Assembly (NCBI GenBank): GCA_007118525.1 | Contig: SKRK01000095.1 | Span: 1 to 10,245, forward strand | DNA from: Balneolaceae bacterium | Lineage (GTDB): Bacteria > Bacteroidota > Rhodothermia > Balneolales > Balneolaceae | DNA length: 10,245 nt | Direction of reading: 5' to 3' | Shown here: in pieces, positions 1 to 6,731 of the stretch | Numbering within the stretch: position 1 is the stretch's first letter | How the letters are laid out: each line of letters starts with the position of its first letter | Notes under the pieces: model-generated | Seen by the model: the letters and a program-made list of their open reading frames with translations, nothing else | What the model was told of the DNA's origin: nothing | Database searches by the model: none | Position numbers and translations under genes: made by a program

Positions 1-615
1 TATTTGACGGGCGTATCCGCTGAACTCCTGCTGAATGGTTACCGGCATTGCGTCCATAAGGTGTGTGCGCCCTGTTTTTACCACATCTTTAAGTTCATCA
101 CCTTTGGCCAGAATGGTTTTATGCAGGTGCTTCAGGGCCGGAATCAGGTTTTCCTGAACCGAGAGAACTGCTGAAATGCGAATAGCCGTCGGAATCACAT
201 CGTTTGAGCTTTGGCCAAAATTGACGTGATCGTTCGGGTGGATAAATGTATCTGTGCCCTCTTTAAGTTCATTGGCACGCTTGGCGATCACCTCGTTAGC
301 ATTCATGTTGGTAGACGTACCGGAACCGGTTTGAAAGATGTCTAAAACAAAATCCGCGTCGAACTTTCCCTCAATTACTTCATTTGACGCTTTTTGAATG
401 GCATCGGCTATTTTTTTATCGATCAGACCCAACTCTGCGTTCACTTTTGCAGCCGAATACTTCACACGTCCCACAGCCGATATAAACTCCCTGCTAAACC
501 GGATACTACTCACCGGGAAGTTATCGTGTGCACGTTGTGTTTGCGCTCCATAGTAAGCATTAGCAGGCACTTTAACCTCGCCCATAGAGTCCTTTTCAAT
601 TCGATAATCGCTCAT
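1..615 (-). CDS. fumC: Fumarate hydratase, class II (N-terminal part, runs off the left edge)
   Basis: Class II fumarase interconverts fumarate and malate in the TCA cycle as a cytoplasmic homotetramer. The gene starts with ATG at 615-613 and the 205 codons seen are open to base 1; the C-terminal half, including the GSSxMPxKxN signature loop, lies outside the window. Visible family motifs are [16 protein letters not shown] (residues 94-109), [15 protein letters not shown] (126-140, substrate-binding region) and [12 protein letters not shown] (182-193). His185 in GRTH matches the catalytic His of fumarases; aspartase has Gln in this place, which argues against aspartate ammonia-lyase. There is no clear Shine-Dalgarno site, only an A-rich leader. 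It lies 171 bases downstream of the sphingolipid genes on the same strand and probably has its own promoter there; no functional link to them is apparent. Confidence 0.95.
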   Translation of the reverse strand, partial: MSDYRIEKDSMGEVKVPANAYYGAQTQRAHDNFPVSSIRFSREFISAVGRVKYSAAKVNAELGLIDKKIADAIQKASNEVIEGKFDADFVLDIFQTGSGTSTNMNANEVIAKRANELKEGTDTFIHPNDHVNFGQSSNDVIPTAIRISAVLSVQENLIPALKHLHKTILAKGDELKDVVKTGRTHLMDAMPVTIQQEFSGYARQI

Positions 616-786
616 AGTATGATCTTAATTTCCAAAAGTTTTTAGTTCTATAACTTACTAAATTTTGTCGAAAATGAGAAGGAAAGCGCTTCCGAAAAAA
701 ATAAAGGATCAGTAGCCAGTGAAGAAACTACCTAACAGAGTGATGGGGTGAATGGCAGTAAAAAAGTGACAAAGCCGGGATCCGGA
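616..786. promoter_or_regulatory. Intergenic region: probable fumC promoter and 3' end of the ceramide synthase gene
   Basis: This 171-base gap lies between two minus-strand genes, so it should hold the end of the upstream transcript and the start of fumC transcription. Read on the minus strand, a short GC-rich self-complementary stretch just after the GNAT gene stop (776-785) is followed by a T-rich run, which could act as a weak terminator. A near-palindrome with core AAGCGCTT lies at 684-692, and a T/A-rich inverted repeat (TTTAGT and ACTAAA arms) at about 641-662. No convincing Bacteroidota-type -33/-7 pair could be placed, so the exact promoter is not called. Confidence 0.4.
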
Positions 787-1920
787 TTAAAGCTTTTTCG
801 AATACATCCTGTAGACCTTATCCAGCTGGCCACCGATTTTTTCAGCTACGCGGACCATTTGGACATTCTCTTCCAGTATCCAGCCAACTTCGGACGAGTA
901 GAAATCTTTTATCAATCCATTTTCAATGGCTTCTCGGTGCAGAAGTACATCAATACCTTTACCCTGATACTCCGGCAGAACCCCCATAAGTGCGGTACGA
1001 ATTTTATTGATTTTCTTCTTATTCCAGAGAATTTTTAAAATACCGAATGGCAGCAGCCGTCCATTCATATTCCTTAAAATCTGGTTGTAATCGGGAAGGC
1101 CAACCGAGAAACCGACCGGTTTACCGCCTATCTCGGCTATATGAGCAAAATCCGGATCAACAATTGTTTTCAAATCGGCTGCAAGCGAATCAAATTCAGC
1201 TTCAGAAAGAGGTATGTAACCCCAGTTCTTGCTCCATGCAGCATTAAAAATTTTACGGATTATTTTAACCTCTTCTCTAATATTCTTCAGCTCTATTCTC
1301 CTGATGTGGATCTCCGGAAGACGTTTTTTAACAATTTCAACTGCCCGGTTGGCACGGTCTCTGTCCACACTGTCTTGTGTAACCAGATAGGTAAACAGAT
1401 CCATCGCTTTATCGTATCCCACTCCTTTCAGGAGTTTGTCGTAATACTTTTTACTGTACGGCATCATAATACTTGGATACTTTTCAAAACCATCAACAAG
1501 TATTCCGATCTCATCCATCATACTGGGGTTTGCAGGCCCCAAAACGTCTTCCATTCCATTTCGTCTCATCCAGTCTTCGGCAACCTTGAAGAGCAGATCT
1601 GCTGTAGGCTGATGATCAATACACTCAAAAAAACCAAAAAATCCGGTTTTGGTTTTATGATAGTCATTATACCGGTGATCGATGATTGCTGCCAGCCGGC
1701 CGGCCGGCTTATCGTTGTGCTCTGCCAGAAACAGAACTATCTCGGCATTTTCGTAGAATGGGTTTTTCTTTTCGTTGAGCAGTTTTTTCTGCTCAATCAG
1801 CAGCGGCGCCACCCAATAGGTATCTTCTGAATAGTGTGCGTACGGAAAATGTATAAAATCTTTCTTCTCCTGCTTGGTAGAAACAATAGATACAGCGTTG
1901 GTAGGAGGTCTGTTTTCCAC
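787..1920 (-). CDS. bcerS: GNAT-fold N-acyltransferase, probable bacterial ceramide synthase
   Basis: The probable role is N-acylation of a sphingoid base with a fatty acyl thioester, giving (dihydro)ceramide. The 377-residue product starts with GTG at 1920-1918, only 3 bases after the spt stop codon, which suggests coupled expression. The N-terminal half has an aromatic-rich conserved-looking stretch (KNPFYENAEIVLFLAE, 52-67; GFFGFFECID, 93-102) and LGPANPSMMDE (127-137). The C-terminal half has a GNAT core with the acetyl-CoA-type loop VLPEYQGKGID (314-324), where the usual last Gly/Ala of the loop is Asp324. No signal peptide or membrane segment is obvious. A GNAT-like acyltransferase (CC_1154 / CCNA_01212) is the ceramide synthase of Caulobacter; the role here is inferred from the family and from adjacency to spt. 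The alternative is an acyltransferase with another amine substrate. Confidence 0.75.
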   Translation of the reverse strand: MENRPPTNAVSIVSTKQEKKDFIHFPYAHYSEDTYWVAPLLIEQKKLLNEKKNPFYENAEIVLFLAEHNDKPAGRLAAIIDHRYNDYHKTKTGFFGFFECIDHQPTADLLFKVAEDWMRRNGMEDVLGPANPSMMDEIGILVDGFEKYPSIMMPYSKKYYDKLLKGVGYDKAMDLFTYLVTQDSVDRDRANRAVEIVKKRLPEIHIRRIELKNIREEVKIIRKIFNAAWSKNWGYIPLSEAEFDSLAADLKTIVDPDFAHIAEIGGKPVGFSVGLPDYNQILRNMNGRLLPFGILKILWNKKKINKIRTALMGVLPEYQGKGIDVLLHREAIENGLIKDFYSSEVGWILEENVQMVRVAEKIGGQLDKVYRMYSKKL

Positions 1921-1923
1921 AAG

Positions 1924-3171
1924 CTATACTTCTAAATCTATCAATGATTTTCCATTTTTGTCGATAATTCCATGCTTTATACCCACTGTTCTGAACGCAT
2001 CCAAAATTTTATCAAGATGTTCATTTGTGTGGGTGGCCATATAACTGGTTCTCACCAAGGCCTGTCCCTGCGGCACGGCAGGCGGCACCACGGCATTAAC
2101 GTAAACCCCCTCCTCAAACAGGTCTTTCCAAAACTGAAAACATTTCATCATCTCACCTACAACAACCGGAATGATTGGCGTTTGGCTGGACCATACGTTA
2201 AAGCCGAGATCGCGCAAATTTGCACGCATGTAGTTGGAAATCTCCTCAAGGCGTTCCAGTCTCCAAGGTTCGCTTTGCAGAATTTCGAGTGATTTTAACA
2301 CAGTTGCCACATTTGCCGGAGGCATACTTGCACTGAAAATATGAGCGGGCGACTTATGGCGGATATATTCTATAACTGTACGGTCGCCCACCAGGAACCC
2401 TCCGAGTGATGCAAAAGATTTTGAAAATGTACCGCTGATCAGGTCAACATCGTCCATTAAACCAAAAACGGATGCTGAACCTCGCCCTCCGTCACCTATT
2501 ACCCCAACAGCGTGTGCATCATCGAGGTATAAACCTGCACCGTACTCTTTTGCCAAAGCTACCAGTTCAGGTACTTTAGCCAGTGTGCCCGACATTGAAA
2601 ATACACCGTCGCTCACTATAATCTTGCCGGCTCCCGGCTCAGCTTTAGCCAGCAGAGTGCGCAGATGCTCCATATCGTTGTGTCGAAACCTGACCGTTTT
2701 CGCATTTGAAACCTGTGTTCCCACAACAATGCAGGCATGGTTTTCACGATCAGAGAAAATGATATCATTACGGTCAGCTATGGTCTGAATTGACCCTTCG
2801 TTGGTTTGATAGCCGGTGCTGAACAGAACGCAAGACTCCTTCTTCATAAAGACGGCAAGTTTCTCTTCGAGTTCCAGATGGAGATCGAGAGTACCGTTCA
2901 AATATCGAGAACCTGTACAACCGGTACCGTAGGTGGTAATCACATCCTGGGCGGCTTTTATGGTACGAGGATCATTTGTGAGGCCAAGATAATTATTTGA
3001 ACCGGCCATAATTACATCGCGGCCTTCAATTTTCACAGTAGTTCCGTCAGTTGCCTGAAGGGGTTTGAAATAGGGATAGAGCCCTAATTCTTTAATTTCA
3101 TCTGCAATTGTAAAGTCGTATGCTTTTTTAAATACTTTCTGATATGTTGTTTCGGCGTTGGTATCAGCCAT
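1924..3171 (-). CDS. spt: Serine palmitoyltransferase (PLP-dependent alpha-oxoamine synthase)
   Basis: It condenses L-serine with a long-chain acyl thioester to 3-ketosphinganine, CO2 and free thiol carrier, the first committed step of sphingolipid synthesis, in the cytoplasm or at the inner membrane face. The 415-residue length is typical of bacterial soluble SPT. Key PLP-fold residues are visible: His145 (DRENHAC, stacks on PLP), Asp217 and His220 (LDDAH), Lys251 in GTFSKSFASLGG (forms the PLP aldimine), and Arg374 in VRTSYMATHT, matching the carboxylate-binding Arg of Sphingomonas SPT. The stretch GTGCTGSRYLNGTLDLH (82-98) is typical of the alpha-oxoamine synthases and close to SPT. Glycine C-acetyltransferase or BioF are alternatives, but the ceramide-synthase-like neighbour favours SPT. 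Start is ATG at 3171-3169, with no clear Shine-Dalgarno site. A promoter-like element lies just upstream. Confidence 0.88.
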   Translation of the reverse strand: MADTNAETTYQKVFKKAYDFTIADEIKELGLYPYFKPLQATDGTTVKIEGRDVIMAGSNNYLGLTNDPRTIKAAQDVITTYGTGCTGSRYLNGTLDLHLELEEKLAVFMKKESCVLFSTGYQTNEGSIQTIADRNDIIFSDRENHACIVVGTQVSNAKTVRFRHNDMEHLRTLLAKAEPGAGKIIVSDGVFSMSGTLAKVPELVALAKEYGAGLYLDDAHAVGVIGDGGRGSASVFGLMDDVDLISGTFSKSFASLGGFLVGDRTVIEYIRHKSPAHIFSASMPPANVATVLKSLEILQSEPWRLERLEEISNYMRANLRDLGFNVWSSQTPIIPVVVGEMMKCFQFWKDLFEEGVYVNAVVPPAVPQGQALVRTSYMATHTNEHLDKILDAFRTVGIKHGIIDKNGKSLIDLEV

Positions 3172-3200
3172 GACGGGGAGTTACATTTTCATTAATCGGG

Positions 3201-3231
3201 TAAATATACCGAGTATTAAGATTCTATCAAA
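3201..3231 (-). promoter_or_regulatory. Bacteroidota-type promoter candidate for spt
   Basis: On the minus strand, TTTG (3231-3228) is followed after exactly 19 bases by TATATTTA (3208-3201). This fits the Bacteroidota pattern of a -33 TTTG and a -7 TAnnTTTG box, with one mismatch at the last base. The -7 box ends 29 bases before the spt ATG, allowing a short leader. It lies in the 85-base gap between the second glycosyltransferase and spt, so spt and the ceramide synthase gene may be transcribed separately from, or in addition to, the glycosyltransferases. It was found by eye; no transcript data were available. Confidence 0.45.
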
Positions 3232-3256
3232 TTCTGTAAACGTAACTGACGGGTAA

Positions 3257-4366
3257 TTAATTCAGGCTTTTTAAAAAAGCCAGGTATTTATCTACCACAG
3301 CGTCCCAGTTAAACGTTTTTTTTACAAAATCTTCGGCTTTCTTTGAAAGGTTTTTTAATTCGCTATTTAAAACCTGGTCGACCTTTGCAGCGAACATACC
3401 TGCATCTCCTGCAGGTACTCTGTATCCATTTACTCCCTGAACAATTACATCCTTAATGCCTTCCAGGTCGGATGCCACAGCCGGCACTCCGGCACGGTTG
3501 GCTTCCAGCAATACAATTCCAAAACCTTCCATATCCCCCTTTACAGGGATGTTTGGCATTACAAAAAGATCAGCTCCTGCATAAGCAGCATTTAATATCT
3601 CTTCAGGTTGTTTACCCGTAATGATGATCTTTTGTTTCAAAGAAGATGCTTCTCTTGCCAGATTAATTGAATCGTGCTCCGGGCCATCACCAATTATCAT
3701 ATATATAACATCGGATTCAATCTTATCCAATACTTCTTCAATAAACCATTGATGCCCTTTTCGCTTCACCTGCCGGCCAACGGTGAGAAGTAACCTTGCA
3801 GAAGACAGATCCAGATTGAATTTTTTTTCCAGAATACTTCTGGCCTCCTCCTTTTCCGGCAATTCCCTCATTGCGCCGGCGTCAAATCCGTTCGGCAGGG
3901 CAACACCGATGGCCGGTTTCATCCCACGCTTTATGGAAGCCTGCCTGGTGGCTTCAGATACTGAAATAACGCCTTGCAGATTTTTAAATACAGTTGGCAG
4001 ATACCATTGATAAATAAAAAATGGCAGCGTAACATCCTGCCCGTGGTTAATTGTAACATATGGAACTTTTGGCTTTCGGATCATAAATGGAAGTACGCCT
4101 GCCGTAACCATCGATGAGAAAAGCACAACATCCGGGTTGAACCGTTTAACCGCTTTGGGAATTCTCCAGAGCAGTTTAAACAGAAAAAAGAACGTTTTAA
4201 GCCCAATATATCTCCAGGATGTACGTAAAATGATGGTTTCAATCTCTACATCATCCCGTTTTTTCATGGCTTCCACCATCTGAATACTGACGTTTTGCAT
4301 TCCCCCGATACTTTTCAGAGGGGCGTCTTCAGGTGGATGCAAATGTGAAATGTATAAAATCCGCAC
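3257..4366 (-). CDS. GT4-family glycosyltransferase (second of pair)
   Basis: A 369-residue retaining glycosyltransferase of the GT-B fold. The N-terminal acceptor domain opens with MRILYISHLHPPE and a Gly-rich loop at SIGGMQ (19-24). The C-terminal donor domain has TVGRQVKRKGH (195-205, Arg198 and Lys202 probably contacting the nucleotide-sugar phosphates), IIGDGPE (224-230) and the EX7E motif at Glu280-Glu288 (EGFGIVLLE). No transmembrane helix or signal peptide is clear; such enzymes usually act at the cytoplasmic membrane face on lipid acceptors. The start is GTG at 4366-4364, 9 bases after the stop of the preceding glycosyltransferase, so the two are probably co-transcribed. From context the acceptor may be ceramide or a monoglycosylated ceramide; the sugar donor cannot be told from sequence alone, and an exopolysaccharide or glycerolipid role is not excluded. 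Confidence 0.85.
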   Translation of the reverse strand: MRILYISHLHPPEDAPLKSIGGMQNVSIQMVEAMKKRDDVEIETIILRTSWRYIGLKTFFFLFKLLWRIPKAVKRFNPDVVLFSSMVTAGVLPFMIRKPKVPYVTINHGQDVTLPFFIYQWYLPTVFKNLQGVISVSEATRQASIKRGMKPAIGVALPNGFDAGAMRELPEKEEARSILEKKFNLDLSSARLLLTVGRQVKRKGHQWFIEEVLDKIESDVIYMIIGDGPEHDSINLAREASSLKQKIIITGKQPEEILNAAYAGADLFVMPNIPVKGDMEGFGIVLLEANRAGVPAVASDLEGIKDVIVQGVNGYRVPAGDAGMFAAKVDQVLNSELKNLSKKAEDFVKKTFNWDAVVDKYLAFLKSLN

Positions 4367-4375
4367 TTTTTCGAT

Positions 4376-5509
4376 CTAATACTCCAATACCTGTTTATAA
4401 TAACCCAACAAGTTCTCGTTTATATTTTCCCAGCTATAGTTCTTCGCCATTTCGATGGATAAACCGGCCATATTCTCACGTAACTCTGAATCAGTCACCA
4501 ATTTTTCAATATACGTGTAAAAGTCCTCTTTTTTATCAACACTGGCAAGAAATCCATTAGCGTTATGTTCAACCAAAGATTTGCTGCCCACGGCATCGGC
4601 CACTACACAGGGTAAACCGCTGGCCATAGCTTCCAGTGTAACATTGCCAAAGGTCTCCGTATCGGACGGAAAAAAGAAAATATCGCTACTGGCGTACGAT
4701 GTTGCCAGTTCATCGCCTGTTAAAAACCCCGTATAAACGGCCTCCGGAAAATGCTCCCTGAGCTCATCACCTGCGGGCCCGTCGCCCACAACCAGGGCTT
4801 TTACATTCGAATACTTCCGGCGAATTTTTTTTAGAACATCAGCATAAATCAACAGATTCTTCTCCCAAACCAGCCGCGAAACAAACGTCACAACGATATC
4901 ATCTTCGCCAAATCCTCTTTCAGCTCTCCATGAATCACTCCGTTTTGAGGGATTAAACGCCTCATTATCTATTCCCCTGGCCCAGATTTTAAGTTCACTG
5001 TCAATCCCCTTCTCTTCCAGGAATTCTGCCATCGAGGGTGTGGGAATGTAGAGTTGGCTGCAATGGCTGTAAAACCACCCGAGGTATTTCCAAAGCAGGG
5101 GTTCCAATATCGAGAGTTTATAGTACTTGAGATAACTTGCAAAATGTGTGTGATAGGAGGATACAACCGGCTTCTGATTATTTATTGACCATTTAAGAGC
5201 TTTATAACCCAGAATATCGGGTGTTGCTATATGGATCAGATCAGGATTAAACTCTTCCAGCTTTTTTCTCGCCTCTTTTGGAAATGCGGTGCTCACACGA
5301 TATTCAGGCCTGCCGGGAAGGCTTTTGGAAGGCACAACAATCAGTTTTCCGTTATGCTGTAGCGCAGGTTCATCAATAGAGGGGCCAAACACCAGCACCT
5401 CTACACCGTTTTGGAGAAGAAACTTTACCAAACGGTTCAGCGTAAGCGATACACCATCGCGAATATGATTATAATTACCGGTAAATAGGGCTACCCGAAA
5501 CCTGCTCAT
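4376..5509 (-). CDS. GT4-family glycosyltransferase (first of pair), MgtA/SQD2-like
   Basis: A 377-residue GT-B glycosyltransferase resembling the GT4 enzymes that glycosylate membrane lipids (MgtA-like mannosyltransferases, SQD2). Motifs in order: FTGNYNHIRDGVSLTLNRL (9-27, acceptor-side loop), SSYHTHFASYL (117-127, like the His-Thr motif of that group), FVSRLVWEKNL (209-219, Arg212 and Lys217 for the donor phosphates), VGDGPAGDEL (241-250) and EX7E at Glu285-Glu293 within PSDTETFGNVTLEAMASG. No membrane segment is obvious. ATG at 5509-5507 is the first gene of the minus-strand block; its start overlaps by 4 bases the end of a doubtful 61-codon frame. From the neighbouring ceramide genes it is a candidate to add the first sugar to ceramide. 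The link is inferred; the donor is unknown. Confidence 0.85.
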   Translation of the reverse strand: MSRFRVALFTGNYNHIRDGVSLTLNRLVKFLLQNGVEVLVFGPSIDEPALQHNGKLIVVPSKSLPGRPEYRVSTAFPKEARKKLEEFNPDLIHIATPDILGYKALKWSINNQKPVVSSYHTHFASYLKYYKLSILEPLLWKYLGWFYSHCSQLYIPTPSMAEFLEEKGIDSELKIWARGIDNEAFNPSKRSDSWRAERGFGEDDIVVTFVSRLVWEKNLLIYADVLKKIRRKYSNVKALVVGDGPAGDELREHFPEAVYTGFLTGDELATSYASSDIFFFPSDTETFGNVTLEAMASGLPCVVADAVGSKSLVEHNANGFLASVDKKEDFYTYIEKLVTDSELRENMAGLSIEMAKNYSWENINENLLGYYKQVLEY

Positions 5510-5691
5510 ACAGTTTTAATTGCAATTGCCATCTTTGTATCTTCAATGGCTGTCGCTTTTAGTATTAGTGAGATTGTTATGCGAACTGTATTTTGAAACC
5601 GTTCACTTCGAACAGGCACGGAACTCCAAATCTTAACCGCTAATTTTAGTACCGATACAGATTTATTGAAACGGAAGTTACCTGACGTCAT
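5506..5691 (-). CDS. Doubtful small reading frame ahead of the glycosyltransferase
   Basis: A 61-codon frame from ATG at 5691-5689 ends in an ATGA overlap with the start of the downstream glycosyltransferase, a spacing often seen for coupled genes. The product would be basic and rich in Val, Ile, Thr and Ala, with no signal peptide, cysteines or recognisable motif. Against it, the codons (several CTA, ATA and TTA) differ from those of the neighbouring genes, no ribosome binding site is visible, and the stretch fills most of a divergent promoter region. It resembles no family known to me. The overlap may be chance. Confidence 0.2.
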   Translation of the reverse strand: MTSGNFRFNKSVSVLKLAVKIWSSVPVRSERFQNTVRITISLILKATAIEDTKMAIAIKTV

Positions 5692-5753
5692 GATACTTAA
5701 CTGAACAGCCTCTGTTTTTCAGAAATTTTCAACGGGTTGAATATACAAATTAA
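5510..5753. promoter_or_regulatory. Divergent intergenic region between the glycosyltransferase and ketosphinganine reductase genes
   Basis: This 244-base gap must hold the start signals for both the minus-strand glycosyltransferase block and the plus-strand reductase block, so it is the likely control point of the cluster. Perfect short palindromes are seen: AATTGCAATT (5518-5527), overlapping GCAATTGC (5522-5529), and TGACGTCA (5683-5690). An imperfect inverted repeat with CTGA/TCAG ends spans 5701-5722. No convincing TTTG / TAnnTTTG pair was found in either direction. Palindromes this short can arise by chance. Confidence 0.45.
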
Positions 5754-6728
5754 ATGAACGCATTTGTTACCGGTGCAACAGGTTTTATCGGAAGCCATCT
5801 TGTCGACAGTCTTATTGAGCTCCCAAATTACGAACAGATTAAATGCCTGGTACGAAGTAACGAGAAGTGGTTAGAAGGCAAATCGTATCAAAAAGTTTCC
5901 GGAGATCTTCACTCCTTTCGTGTTCTGGGTGATGCCCTCGAAGATACGGATATTGTTTTCCATCTTGCTGCAGTGGTAAAGGCGCCAAGCCAAAAAGAGT
6001 ATGACTACGCAAATGTAGAGGCTACAGAGAATTTACTGAGGCTGGCTCATAAAAAAGGTGTAAAAAAGATGGTGATTCTCTCATCGCTGGCCGCAGCCGG
6101 ACCGAGCCGGGGCGAACCGCTTACGGAACAGAATTCCCTGAATCCGGTTAGCAAGTATGGAGTGTCCAAAAAACGGATGGAAGATATGATTCACGCCGTG
6201 GCCGATCCCAGAATGTCGATTACGATTTTGCGCCCGCCAGCCGTATATGGCCCCAGGGAAGATCAGATCTTTACCCTCTTTAAAATGATGAAGTACGGCA
6301 TTGCCCCCATTGTTGGCGACGGCAATCACCCCGAACTCTCCATGCTTTACGTTAAAGATTTAATTCAGGGTATATTAAAAGCTGCCCAACAAACAAAACC
6401 GGGCGTCCATACCTACTTTATAACGGGTAAGGAGATTGCCAACTGGAATCAAATCCGCGATATTGTATCAACGGTATTAGGAAGAAACAGCTTAACTGTG
6501 CGCCTGAAGCCAAAATGGGTAAAAAATATTGCCGGTACAATTGAAACAACTGCGTCATTTTTTGGTACATATCCCGTTATAAACAAGGAAAAAGCGAACG
6601 AAATGATACTTGAGTGGACTTGTTCCGGTGAGAAAGCCATGAAGGAGCTCAATTACAAACCCCAATACACACTGGAAGAAGGAATCTCGCGCACACTGAG
6701 ATGGTATAAAACACATGGATGGTTATAA
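5754..6728 (+). CDS. cerR: Extended SDR oxidoreductase, probable 3-ketosphinganine reductase (CerR-type)
   Basis: The likely role is reduction of 3-ketosphinganine, the SPT product, to sphinganine, or the same reaction on the N-acylated ketone, using NAD(P)H in the cytoplasm. The 324-residue protein is an extended short-chain dehydrogenase annotated in the epimerase/dehydratase family: Rossmann motif TGATGFIG (6-13), LAA (71-73), catalytic Ser in LSSLAAAGPS (109-118), active-site Tyr135-Lys139 (YGVSK), and RPPAVYGPR (160-168). Bacteria lack the eukaryotic-type KDSR and use an SDR of this epimerase-like type (CerR in Caulobacter, homologues in Bacteroides). Divergent placement opposite the glycosyltransferase-spt-ceramide synthase block supports this role. 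ATG at 5754 directly follows an A/T-rich leader with no Shine-Dalgarno site. The alternative is a nucleotide-sugar or sterol-type SDR; the SDR class is certain, the substrate is inferred. Confidence 0.75.
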   Translation: MNAFVTGATGFIGSHLVDSLIELPNYEQIKCLVRSNEKWLEGKSYQKVSGDLHSFRVLGDALEDTDIVFHLAAVVKAPSQKEYDYANVEATENLLRLAHKKGVKKMVILSSLAAAGPSRGEPLTEQNSLNPVSKYGVSKKRMEDMIHAVADPRMSITILRPPAVYGPREDQIFTLFKMMKYGIAPIVGDGNHPELSMLYVKDLIQGILKAAQQTKPGVHTYFITGKEIANWNQIRDIVSTVLGRNSLTVRLKPKWVKNIAGTIETTASFFGTYPVINKEKANEMILEWTCSGEKAMKELNYKPQYTLEEGISRTLRWYKTHGWL

Positions 6729-6731
6729 CCT

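Noticed and set aside
1..615. Aspartate ammonia-lyase
   Set aside because: The GRTH motif with His185 is that of fumarase; aspartase has Gln at this position.
1141..1830. Long 229-codon plus-strand frame
   Set aside because: It is fully antisense to the GNAT acyltransferase gene, whose product has clear family motifs; the plus-strand product is rich in Phe, Cys and Ile with no recognisable domain, as expected of a shadow frame.
1924..3171. Glycine C-acetyltransferase (kbl) or 8-amino-7-oxononanoate synthase (bioF)
   Set aside because: These share the fold and Lys/His/Asp residues, but the Arg374 context, the GTGCTGSRYLNG stretch and the ceramide-type neighbours fit SPT better; no threonine dehydrogenase or biotin gene is nearby.
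5489..5596. Short plus-strand hydrophobic stretch resembling a membrane helix in the divergent region
   Set aside because: It has no upstream start codon in frame before its hydrophobic part and overlaps the glycosyltransferase start; the hydrophobicity follows from T-rich intergenic sequence.
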